Origin: Jacaranda mimosifolia
Lineage: Eukaryota; Streptophyta; Magnoliopsida; Lamiales; Bignoniaceae
Direction: 5' to 3'
Assembly: GCA_018894105.1 (NCBI GenBank)
Contig: CM032119.1
Location: 14,215,246-14,279,245 of the forward strand
DNA length: 64,000 nucleotides
Position numbers and translations under genes: made by a program. Positions 1-10,230 of the stretch are shown in pieces. Positions within the stretch are counted from its first letter, which is position 1, and each line of letters begins with the position of its first letter. The notes beneath the pieces are model-generated. The model searched no databases, was not told the DNA's origin, and saw only the letters and a program-made list of their open reading frames with translations.

Positions 1-650
1 TTTAGTGCTTTGAGGACTTCTATCTTGTTCATCCTATTCTTAAAATTATGTAAAAGTCTAGCATGCTATAAAGTGGTACTTTCTTGGTTATCTAATTTTC
101 TATTGTTACTTTGAATGTTCATAAGTGATGGTTGAGAATCCAATATGTATAATCCATTGTTTAAAGTACCACATGTAACTGAAGACCATTCTTTATTGCT
201 TTTAATTTTCCATTACTAATTGAAAAAGCATATCCTCATTATCTAGGACAGGAATAGAAATTATATTTTTCACAAGATTGAGTACATAAAAGCAAGGATC
301 TAATACAATATAAGAGTTCCCCAAGTCTAACTTGACTACTATGCCTTCAATCTTGGCCACAACCTTTGTGCCATTTCCAAGGCGGATGATCATATCCCCA
401 TCATTGAACGTCCTTCTTCTTTCCATCTCGTGTAACGAATTACAAATGTGAGAACCACACGTGGTATCAATTACCCATGAGGAAAAAGCTGTGGTTAAGT
501 GCACTTCAATGAACAACATACCTTTCCTAAGTGTTGCCAGATATTCCTTGCGGTTGCGCTTCTACTGCCCTGTTCGCCACAATAAAACCATGTGGCATCC
601 TTCTTGTCCTTTTTCTTTTTCTTCTTAACTCCTCCATAGGGCTTTAATAA
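1..650 (-). pseudogene. Copia-1 zinc knuckle, protease and GAG-pre-integrase remnant
   Basis: Read on the minus strand from 650 to 1. A degraded CCHC zinc knuckle (about 590-530) ends in KRNRKEYLATL and matches the better-preserved knuckle of copia-3 near 54,830. An open stretch at 519-202 (105 codons) follows and contains WVIDTTCGSHICNSL, the active-site region of the copia aspartic protease. In the family the catalytic motif is D-T/S-G; here it reads D-T-T. The segment continues into sequence equivalent to the GAG-pre-integrase region (the RMNK-like part near bases 1-60) before the window ends. A stop at about 202 and frame changes make it a pseudogene. Copia-3 shows the same D-T-T, so the change predates the split of the two copies. 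Confidence 0.7.
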
Positions 651-1341
651 CTACTTCCCTTTTGAAGAAGAACTCTTCTTCTTCTTACATCCCTTTTTCT
701 TGCCATCAGGACCTTTAAACTTGGATGAGGGTACATACCTCAAAGGCTTATCCTTTTTCATAGTTGACTTGACCATTACCAATATATTAACTAATTTGTC
801 AATCGTAACCTCTTTTTTTACCATGTTGAAGTGCATAATGAACTGGTCAAATGAGCTTGGTAATGATTGGAGGATCAAAGCCACAAAAAGGTCATTGTCC
901 ATGACTACGTCTAATTGAGCAAGCTTCTCAATTAGACCGATCATCTTAATGCCATGGTCATGGACACTTGCCCCTTTAATCATTCTAGTCATGGAGAGCT
1001 CTATGTGTAATGTTTATGTCTAGATTGGACCCCGTACCAATCTTGTAGGTGCAAATGTATCTTAGAATCCCTCTTCATGTTTTCATGAGACTTTTGAAGC
1101 TCATTGGACATTGATGCCATCATGAGGCAATGAGTTTGAAGATCATCTTCTACCCATTTTGCGAATGCTTCACGGGCCTCATCATCAGCATCATCACCAA
1201 TAGTATCTGGTAGACTTTAAGTAAAGGCATAAATTCTCTTTTTAGAGTCAAGAATAAATTTGAGGTTCCTTAATCAATCGCGAAAGTTAGGCCGGTGAGT
1301 TTATTAGTTTCCAAGATTACCCTTAGTAGATTCTTTGCCAT
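651..1341 (-). pseudogene. Copia-1 gag (UBN2-type) pseudogene
   Basis: Starts at an ATG whose complement is CAT at 1,339-1,341, reading MAKNLL, the usual start of copia gag proteins of the MAKNLLN / ETNKLTG type. The middle is broken by stops, and the best-preserved part is the open stretch 992-651 (113 codons). It contains DHGIKMIGLIEKLAQLD, then LPSSFDQFIMHFNM, then a lysine-rich tail (KKKGCKKKKSSSSKGK) that precedes the zinc knuckle. This is the UBN2/gag polypeptide that packages element RNA in cytoplasmic particles. Copia-3 has the same order at 55,586-54,850. Multiple stops between 1,000 and 1,300 exclude function. Confidence 0.7.
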
Positions 1342-1835
1342 TGATTGAGATTTCAAAAATCTACAAAAGCGAGAAAGAGAATTTAAGCATGTGATTGAAT
1401 TTTGATATTTGAAAACATGATTATGGGCTTTCAAGCATGTTTTTCTCACACTATTTTATCAAATGCCTCACCTTCTTAGGAATACGAGAAATTGTATTTC
1501 CTAGTGAGAATCAATATCCAAAAAGGATCATTTGTGGACCTACGACTTCTGAGACATCCAAAAAAAATCCTAAGATAAGTAACTTTTACTAATTGCATCT
1601 CTATGCAACCTTGATTTGTTGCGCCTCACTTTTCATGTAGACCCACAACTCATGCAACATCTACACTACTTGATGTTAAGTCGTACCTGCCAATCAATCT
1701 TTAATCATGAACTCCACTATGATCATTCCACAACTTATGAGATAATATCATAGTGATTTTTAGATTAAAGTGCATCATATGCCAAAGAAATGATCATAGC
1801 TTTCCAATAATAAAGTGTCCCACGACTCGTGTGCT

Positions 1836-2809
1836 TAGGGCTATAAATGGATACTCGAAAATCCATTTATTGTTTTGCATCAGAATCTGTTTATAGGGCA
1901 TATTATCCATTTTTGTTTAAAGGGAATATTATCCATATTCGATTAATAGATATTCAATTGTAAGCAGATACGAATATGGTAATTGCTTATTCGATCTGTT
2001 TAATATCCGCTCCGAATACGTATCCGTTTATATATTTGATTATTCGTAATTTAATTAAATCCATTATACGTATCCAATAAATAATATTTAAAAAATTATT
2101 ATATATAATATATTCTCTTTTTTCATGCATTTTAATACATAAATAATATTTTAAAAAATTATCATATCTAATATATTATTATACATAATAAGTTATTTTT
2201 ATTTGTTCAATATAAAATGTAATTATCTATGTATAAATGAATATAAGTATAAATTAGTAATTAAAGAATTAATAAGAAAAAATTAATAGCTAAGGATTAT
2301 GAAGAATCAATAGACAATAGTAATGATAATTAAACACTATTAAATCAAGAAAAATATTGAAAAAGTAATATATGAACAATAAAATTAATCAATATAGAAT
2401 TATTGTGGCTTGCCTTTATAATTAATTTATGTTAGTGTCATTTTATTAAAATTAATTAATCATAAAATCAATTATTAACATTAAAAAATAACTAAACCAA
2501 GAATAATTAATTTTTTAATTCTAAAATAAATAGTAAACTTTATTTTTAATGAAATTTATCAGAAAAAATTAGCATTTTATTACAAGTTATCGAATTTAGA
2601 TATTTGGATACTTATAAATAGATGTATCTTAATAATTATAATCAGATACGGATACATCCAAATTTGGTTAATATCCGACGGATATGAATTCGAATGCCAT
2701 TAAAAAATATCCATTGCATATGGATACAGATATGGATATTATAAACTTTAAATGGATATGAATATGGATACAGTGTATCCACACTGTTTAATATCCGTTT
2801 ACAGCCCTA
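1836..2809. mobile_element. hAT-type MITE 1 (974 bp) in the copia-1 leader
   Basis: Terminal inverted repeats TAGGGCTATAAATGGATA (left) and, reading inwards on the other strand, TAGGGCTGTAAACGGATA (right). Flanking 8-bp direct repeats are CGTGTGCT (1,828-1,835) and CGTGTGCC (2,810-2,817), 7 of 8 identical, the size made by hAT transposases. The empty site is visible in copia-3, where the leader at about 58,270 runs through without the insert (ACGACTCG...). The interior is AT-rich, repeats the words GGATA and ATATCC near both ends, and has no coding capacity, so the element is non-autonomous. Confidence 0.85.
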
Positions 2810-3054
2810 CGTGTGCCAATATTAAATTAGGGTAGCATCTCATGTCACCTCCCATTGGTAGACGACTTGGATTAATTAAAATTTATTTTAATTTGAATCC
2901 AATTTGACTTAATATATTAAACTTAAACTCTTCTAAGTTGAGGGGTTTTCTTACTTTGAAAGATCTTATCAATTTTATCTTATCTTATTTAGGTTCTCTA
3001 TATCGTAATCATGTATTTCATACATCAATAGGATAAATAAAAGTATAAATAAGT

Positions 3055-3370
3055 AACAAAAATATGATATTAGTAACAAAAGAGTGTATTAGTTACAATA
3101 GATTTTTATAGCGTGACGAAATATTTAGTTACTAAAATATTGACAATTTTGTTGCATTTTATTTTTTCATTACCAATACATAATATAATAATATTATTTA
3201 TTTAATAAAGTATAGTTACTAATTGTTTATGTAACAAAATATTTGGTTACAAATAGTTAAATAATATTTTAATTCAAAAATAAGCATTTTGTTACTAATG
3301 GAATAGATAACTAAGAGTTTCGTTACGAAAGAGATTAAAAGTTTTGTTACATTTAGTACATGTAATACAT
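3055..3370. repeat. Subterminal GTTAC/GTAAC repeats, left side
   Basis: A dense run of GTAACAAAA, TTAGTTAC and TTTCGTTACGAAA words in both orientations, some forming perfect small palindromes. The same vocabulary fills 20,985-21,400. In CACTA elements such subterminal words bind the TNPA-type protein. It begins exactly where copia-1 homology stops. Confidence 0.5.
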
Positions 3371-3725
3371 TAATTTTTCGAGCCTTAAGCTGTCTCAATT
3401 AACCATATACTTGGCCCACTTAGTATTTCCTTCTTTTCAAGGTTTGGTAGCTGGACCTGGGACATGGGCTGGAGACATCCCCATGGGATGGGCTTCAAGA
3501 TAGCAATATCTCTGGCAGTAGGCTGCTGGAGGGTGGGCCAACACTGGATTGAAGGCTGGGCTTCGTAGCCAGGGCTGCTTGAATGGGCCAAGGCATGGTG
3601 GGCCTAGGCTTGTTGGGCAATGGTACGATGGGCAGCCAATAGATGGGCTAGAGAACATTGGGCCCTATGATTTTTGGGTTGGAAGGACCAATGCACATTG
3701 GGACCTTGGCCTGTTAAGCTAGCGC
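3371..3725. other. GC-richer segment rich in TGGGCC words, no gene
   Basis: Compositionally distinct from its AT-rich neighbours. Contains about ten GGGCC/GGGCT words such as ATGGGCCAAGG and TGGGCCTAGG, plus GGGACATGGGCTGG. Overlapping minus-strand open frames of 68 and 73 codons exist in two phases and look like a consequence of composition. I recognise no domain and regard this as non-coding element DNA. Confidence 0.4.
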
Positions 3726-3895
3726 ACTTTGTTAAGCTGCTGGAAATGGAAACTCAAAATCTGCTGGTAAGTAGGACTCGAACCGACTCCTGCTCGCGCC
3801 TGTTAAGCTACGGGAAATGGAAACTCAAAATCTGATGCAACCAAGACTCAAACTCACACCTACCCTCACCTACAACTATGCACTTACTAAGTTAG
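3726..3895. repeat. Imperfect direct duplication with a tRNA-like B-box
   Basis: GGAAATGGAAACTCAAAATC occurs twice (about 3,742 and 3,812), each preceded by GTTAAGCT and followed by an AGGACTCGAACC- or AAGACTCAAACTC-like tract. On the minus strand these read GGTTCGAGTCCT, which resembles the T-loop/B-box of a tRNA gene or tRNA-derived SINE. No cloverleaf, A-box or poly-A tail could be assembled, so no tRNA or SINE is called. Confidence 0.3.
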
Positions 3896-4798
3896 CTACA
3901 ACTGATATTTGTTAATATAGATATGTTAATAGATACTGATACTTATTAAGCTTAGCTTGGCTTGTTTAACTGATGAGCTAGAACTGTTTGTGAATTATTT
4001 CGTTTCATTTTTACCCCTAGTTCTTAATGTAAATAAAATAAAATTATAAAAAATAATAGTCGAAAGAGTAAAAGGTGTGAATTTTTTTACACTATTAAAA
4101 ATAAGTTTTGAAAATCAATGATATGACATAATTAGTTTATTAGAATATTTTAGAATAATATTATTATTTTTAAAAATAAAATAGTAATTGTCATTTAAAT
4201 AAAAAAAATAAGAGTATCAAATAGTGAACTAAAAGAAATAAACAGAAAGTGTGGGATAATTATATAATATAGCTGCATAAAGTAAAGAAATTATAGTACA
4301 TATATGTACATATAAATTGTTAGGTAAAGGAATAATATTTTTGCATTGTAAGTTTTGGATAAAGAAAATACTATAATAATTCATTTCATTAATCAAAATA
4401 TATAATATTAACAGACAAGTAGAAATATAGACTAAGTGGGTGTTTGGCTAAGTTTTTAATAAAAAGATATTATAAGAATTTTTTAAGCTTATAAAAATAT
4501 GAGATTTTATCTTCTAAAATAAGCCTTGCAATGTATGAATAAAATTAAAACTTAAAATTCATACGGTCTAAATTATTACAGGAATATGTTCAAATTTTAA
4601 AAATAAGTGAATACCTCTTTACATTTTGTAGAAGAGCTTATAATATAAAACACTTTATTTTAGAAATTTATAAAAAAAAAATATTTATCAAAAATAATTG
4701 GCATTACATATATATATATATATTAAAAAGTTGTGGACAAAGCCCTTTAAAGAAAAAAACAAAGGGCAATCTAATAAGTAAAAGAAACAATATTATTA
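3896..4798. other. AT-rich intergenic or element DNA, no gene
   Basis: Long A/T tracts, an (AT)n microsatellite near 4,708-4,722 and no open frame of note. A GGGTGTTTGGCTAAG word at about 4,438 resembles plant MITE ends, but no convincing partner terminus was found. Confidence 0.4.
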
Positions 4799-4971
4799 AT
4801 TGAGGTGGTTTAGAAAAACCGTCGTGAAGTTATTCATTTAGTGGCAGTTACTCTAACCGTCACCATTTATTACGAATTCCGCAGCGATTTTTTGAAACCG
4901 CCGCTAAATGGCTAATTTAACGGCGATTCCATCGCAAAATATATGCCGCGATTAACCTATTTTCTTGTAGT
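4799..4971. mobile_element. Right terminus of a second CACTA-like element
   Basis: Ends in TTTTCTTGTAGT at 4,960-4,971, the complement of ACTACAAGAAAA, close to the CACTACAAGAAAA consensus with the outermost C replaced. It is preceded by GC-richer subterminal sequence with repeated words in both orientations (GCGATT, CCGCCGCTAAATGG, GTGGCAGTTACTC). The opposite terminus was not found, so the element's extent is unknown. It lies immediately left of an AT-rich tract and the gypsy LTR at 5,030. Confidence 0.45.
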
Positions 4972-5029
4972 CTATATATGTATATATATACTATACATAT
5001 ATATAAGTATGAATAAAAATTATATTATG

Positions 5030-7867
5030 TGACACCCCACTCCGGGTAACCCAAAGCTGAGATATCAAAATATTCCTATCAATAATTCTGAACCCAAAAT
5101 ACAAGCAATAGCCCATAATTAAACTTTCAAGCTTATTAGAAAGAGCAGCAGATTCCAACTTAAACAAACCTGTAGCAATCATGTAATATACAACACATAA
5201 ACTAAATACATGCCACAAAATCTCAAATTCAACTTATTAGAAGTAGCAGAATTTCAAACTTAACAAACTCGATAAACCACAAAGTAAATGCCAAGATTCA
5301 CATTCTTACATAACAAAATATTTACAACCCTTAAGTCATCCATATCAACATAGCGTATCATATGCCTCAAATCCATACTTAACAATTAAACGATTTTCCA
5401 TATATACATGCAACATCTGATCTATTACAAAACATACTCCTGTCCAGCCTGGAGTCCAAATTCCTCACTTATTCCCTGTTTGAGAGAATAAAATAAATGG
5501 GGGGTAAGTTCGAAGGACTTAGTGAGGGATAACTGTAAACTTAACAGAAATAATATGTTGAGGAAGAATCAACTCAATAGACTGTAAATCAACAGTTAAA
5601 CAAAACAGACCAGAATACGGTCAGACAGTCAGTCAGGCAGACAAGCAGTCAATCAGTCAATCAATTAGGAAACAATCAAAATCAATCATTAGACAGATCA
5701 GATCAATTGAATCAATCTAACAAATCATATCAAAACAATCATATTAGTCGCTTAACAGCTCATCCCGCTTTACAGCTGGGAACAACATATCGGCTCATCT
5801 CGAGCTTAACAACTGGGAACAACATATCAGATCGGTAATAGATAACAGACAGTCGGATATCAGATCAACATATAACGGTACGGACACATAACGAGTAATA
5901 GTAGAAGGTTTTAGGCGCCAGAACGGACAGATAACAAATATCAATCGAAGGATAGCCCACACAAGGGTATACATGTCAATTGCCAAATAACAAACAAATT
6001 TTGAACAATTAACAGATTTCAATAATATATCTTAGTACGGTACAGAAACAGAAAACTCACATAGGAGTTTACTCCAATAATAGATAATTGAAAGAAGTGC
6101 TAGGTTGGCAGACCCTCACCTTCGTAGTCTCAGAAGTGCTGCCACAGTCAGCAGCCTATTGGTTCGTGGGACCCACTTCGTTGTTACCTAACCAAAAAGG
6201 TAATATTTATAATCAAAATCCATACTTAATCCTAGTAATCACAATTATATCATTAATAATCCAAAATCACTAATTTACCAATTAATACAGTACTATTGAC
6301 ACAAAATGGCTAATAAAGCCGTTATGGCCCAAAAACGACCCGATTCCTAATTGCATATCAAATCTCATAACTTCATCCTTAATGAAATAATAGTCTAATT
6401 ATATCTCAAATTACCCAATTATCATTCTTAAGTTTAATTTCATCAAATTATAGGTTAATATCTTAATTAACCTAATAAATTCAAACTTATCATTTAATAA
6501 TACCTAATCCGGGTCCACTACGCCATGTCATAATCCATGCATGTGAACATGTATACAAAATCATATTTCAAATCCTCATAATACAAGGTTAAGGAATATA
6601 ATAAAATATATGCATATATACATATGCATATAATTGCATATCAAATCTCATAACTTCATCCTTAATGAAATAATAGTCCAATTATATCTCAAATTACCCA
6701 ATTATCATTCTTAAGTTCCAATTTCATCAAATTATAGATTCATGTCTTAATTAACCTAATAAATTCAAACTTATCATTTAATAATACCTAATTCGGGTCC
6801 ACTACGCCATGTCATAATCCATGCATGTGAACATGTATACAAAATCATATTTCAAATCCTCATAATAGAAGGTTAAGGAATATAATACAATATATGCATA
6901 TATATGTATATATATACATAAACATCAACCAACTTCTATACCCTCAATCTGATCAATCGGACCTCGAATTCATAAACTAAGACCACCGTCACTGTCCTTG
7001 CGACGAGCATAAAAAACTGTCTCCAGACCGCTGCACCGCCGCCAAAAAACACCCAATCACTGCCAAAATGCTCCTCTTAACCTCCTGAACCCAAATCCAC
7101 AACCAATTTCAAGTTTTGCCGCCTCAACAACCCTTAATTTTGTCCTGACACCCCCAAACACCGCTCACACCACCATTTCAGTCCTCCCGTTTCTACTGTC
7201 GTCAGTAGCCAAAACTCAAAAATAACTTCACCAAACGCTTCATATAGCTGAACCTATCAAGAATCCGCCTTGGCCCGCTGTAAAAAGTCGCCATAAATGG
7301 AAACCCATCATCCCTACCGTAGCTAGATTTTTGGCCTAAATTTCTAATAGCTACACCGGTCGATTTTGGGTGAAAATGAAATATTCGTGTTCTACGCGAC
7401 GAGAGGAAGAAAATGGTATATAACTTGATGGGTTTTGGTAGCTGGAAAGAGGTCACTAGTGAGGGAGGAACTCTCGGTGCATGGAGGAGAAGAATGGAGG
7501 AAGAATGGTGAAGAAAAGAGTTGACCAACTTTTTAAAATGGGATTTTTTTCATAATTGCAATTCGGCCCCAAATTTTTACTTCATTCTTCAATTAGGTCC
7601 TCTAGAATTTCCATGAACTTCAATTCAACCTTTAATTATGCTAGTATATAATTTTTACCCCTTTGACCAGAATTAATAGCCATGCAACCCCCAAACTTCT
7701 CAAGTTAGTCCAATCAAGTTTCTAAAAATTGTAAATCAACCCCAAAACTTTCAAAATCTTTCAATCAAGTCCTTTTAATATTAATTCTGAGCCCTAAAAT
7801 CCAATTAACCAAAATCTTGATTTTCAAATCCTAATTTTCTGAAATACTGAATTTTAGGGGTGTTACA
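5030..7867 (-). repeat. 3' LTR of the deleted gypsy element (2,838 bp)
   Basis: On the element's own strand it runs TGTAACACCCC ... GGGGTGTCA, with 5'-TG and CA-3' ends. It is longer than the other LTR because of an internal 283-bp tandem duplication at 6,349-6,915 and because its partner is truncated. A minus-strand open frame (7,528-7,202) also appears at the matching place in the other LTR (12,497-12,213), but it has drifted without preserving a domain and is not called as a gene. Confidence 0.85.
6349..6915. repeat. Tandem duplication of about 283 bp inside the 3' LTR
   Basis: AATTGCATATCAAATCTCAT starts at 6,349 and again at 6,632. The following text, including AATCCATGCATGTGAACATG, repeats with only scattered differences. 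The other LTR has a single copy (about 11,550-11,840). The duplication therefore arose after this element inserted, or during the replication cycle that produced it. Confidence 0.85.
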
Positions 7868-7884
7868 ATCCTCCACCTTAAAAG
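7868..7884 (-). other. Polypurine tract of the deleted gypsy element
   Basis: On the minus strand CTTTTAAGGTGGAGGAT directly abuts TGTAACACCCC, the start of the 3' LTR. This is the expected place for the plus-strand primer. Confidence 0.65.
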
Positions 7885-7959
7885 AATATGTCCCCAGATT
7901 CTCATCTGTGTATTGTTCCGACTCACAGAAAATAAGTAGATTCGATCAGCCGATCTATA

Positions 7960-9840
7960 CTTTTTTTTTTTTAACATTCTGCCAGAATTACTTCTTCAAG
8001 TCCCGATACATCTTCGTGCTTCTCGGATGCATTGTATATCTTGGCTTGTGTGCCATATTTAGCAATCCCACTTCTACTTCTTCTAGCATAAATATTCTCT
8101 TATGGAACAAAAGAATACCTTTGTTTGGTATTAAGCTCAAACCTTCTAGAACTTCCAATCTTTCCTTCATTTCAACATTCTTATATCTTGGCTTAGGGCT
8201 CATCGCATTTCATCCTATGATTCGAACTGCACTTATCTCTGCAATCCTACTCACTATGTTAATTTAGTCAACGTGTCAACAAATTATAAAAGTTCTTTAT
8301 AATTTTCATTAATAGCCGACAAGACACAGAAAACTATGAATTTCTATCATGTTTTTCTGGTCTCTTCTGGTTGACTATCGTCTCTATCTCAGAGGGATCA
8401 ATCCTCTATCCCCAATCGTCGTCTAGCAATCCCAACACATGGTGTTTATTATTAACCCTATTTCTAAAGGTGTTCGAACTTTTCTACTACACCATAGTCT
8501 CGGATTGCACATTTAATTCGGGGAAATATAATAAGTAATAGAATGCAAAACACCAGGATCATATACATATGGCATTATCATAGATTTCAGAGATAGAAAC
8601 TGTACCTCCTACCATCTCAACAGAGTCTGGTGCTTCATCTCCCATCAGGGCATAGGCTCGAGCTTGTATTTTCGGTATCCCACTAGCTTTCGCTACCTAT
8701 TTCCCTTTTTCTGTAGGTGTTGGCCCTTTTCTTTTAGGGCAATCTCTTAGGAAGTGCTGGTTGCTACCGCAACCTATGCATCTACCCTATTTCTTCCAAC
8801 ATCCAGACTCGTCATGGTTATATCCTCCACAAAATCCACATAGTTTCCGAGCCATTCCTTGAGCCACATTTGCAGTCTCACTAGATTGAGGGGCTCTTTG
8901 GACAGTGCTTCTGCCCTGGAGTCTCGGTTGCTTTCTTCCGACATTACTTGGCTCCTCAAAATGTATCTTTTCTTTACGGCTCTTATTCTCAATTTTTCAA
9001 ATTTCCTACTGCTCTGACTCCAGTTGCAGTGCTCGGCTTACTGCCGAATTGAGATTTGGCAAGTCATAAATGGACAATCCTTGCCTAAGCTCTGGTTACA
9101 GCCCTTGTAAGAATCGTCAAACTTGTCGACCTTTATCATCTTGTATGTAAGGACATATTACATCAATCGGCTAAAAGTAGCCTCATATTGACTTACAGAC
9201 TGTGCCCCCTGTACAAAGTCCATGAATTCCCTTTCCCTAGCATGTTTCAACACTTCTGGCACAAATTTGCTCATAAAGTCTTGGGTGAAATTCTCCCAAG
9301 TTCGGCGGGTTCCTTCAAACGTCCATCTTCGATCAATCATCTTCTACCAACTCTGGACGGAACCTTCCAGAAAGAATATGGCAAATCGAACCCTCCATTC
9401 ATACGAGTAGCGCAGTATCTCAAAAATAACTTCTAAACTCTCAATCCACTTGTTAGCCTTTCTATCATCAGGACCTCCCAAGAACTTTAGGGATTGAAAT
9501 GAAGAAATCGTTCCAAGGCTTTGTCTTCTGTAACCATCTCTACTATCTCCGCTCCAGAAGCCGGTTGCCTGCATCTTTGTCTCTCTCGTGGACCAGGCCC
9601 GGCTGGGGCATCTACTTTCGGTTGATCTATCGGAGGAGTTTGAGAAACTTCATCTTTCGCCATCGGTTGAAAATAGACAGGTGTTTCCCGCCTAGGAACT
9701 TATCAATTAACGACCTTTTGCCCAGAAGGTCTACCCCATCATCCAGTTCTAGGCAAAATGGGTGTATCCGAACTTTCTTGCAATGCCATTACTATTACCA
9801 ACTATACCAAGCTTCTACAAATCAAGAAAAGAAATAATTA
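7960..9840 (-). pseudogene. Gypsy gag / protease / integrase-H2C2 remnant with reverse transcriptase deleted
   Basis: Read right to left. Gag (retrotrans_gag) shows FLGGPDDRKANKWIESLE near 9,480-9,420, then FEGTRRTWENFTQDFMSKF and FMDFVQGAQSVSQYEATFSRL (9,340-9,160). A Cys/His-rich knuckle region follows at about 8,850-8,730, with GRCIGCGSNQHFLRDCPKRK giving C-x2-C-x4-H-x4-C. Next is the protease lead PKIQARAYALMGDEAPDSVE (about 8,680-8,620). At 8,270-7,980 the text is already the end of RNase H and the integrase zinc-binding region, with MHPRSTKMYRDLKK, so RT and most of RNase H are missing. The rest of integrase is missing too, since the polypurine tract follows within about 100 bp. Stops and frameshifts occur throughout. 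Confidence 0.8.
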
Positions 9841-10212
9841 GATAAGATCAAATCAGACTCCTAGACACACAAGTCTAATCACTCTACAATACCACAAGAT
9901 CCCATAAACATCCTACAGTAAGCAAATCATCTCACTAATAGCAACTGATCAATCTCATCTTAAATCCTCGAATCACTTCTAATAAATAAGAACACCTACA
10001 ATTCATAGTCAAACTAACCAAAATAAGAAATCATTCACAAATTCCAATATTATCAAATGATACACAATGCCCAGATTATAAAAAACCTAGGCTCCAATAT
10101 CCATTTCCTCATTCATATCTTAAACATTCCCACATACAAACTTAACTCTGCTATCCAAGAGTTCCATATCCAAGGATCATATCATAATATTACTCAGACC
10201 TTCCAAACCCAA

Positions 10213-10224
10213 GCTCTGATACCA
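10213..10224 (-). other. Primer-binding site, initiator tRNA-Met
   Basis: The plus strand GCTCTGATACCA gives TGGTATCAGAGC on the element strand, a perfect match to the plant tRNA-iMet 3' end commonly used by LTR retrotransposons. It lies 6 bp from the 5' LTR edge at 10,231. Confidence 0.85.
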
Positions 10225-10230
10225 CCTCTG

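Noticed and set aside
3760..3800. tRNA gene on the minus strand (GGTTCGAGTCCT resembles a T-loop)
   Set aside because: No acceptor stem, anticodon arm or A-box could be paired. It is part of a short duplicated tract.
4436..4715. MITE starting GGGTGTTTGGCTAAG
   Set aside because: No matching inverted end or target duplication. The right side only loosely resembles such an end.
7202..7528. Protein-coding gene in the gypsy LTR, with a counterpart at 12,213-12,497
   Set aside because: The similarity is explained by LTR homology. Lengths and frames differ and there is no domain.
7860..8267. Plus-strand 135-codon open frame
   Set aside because: Antisense to the integrase H2C2 remnant, which is clearly recognisable on the minus strand.
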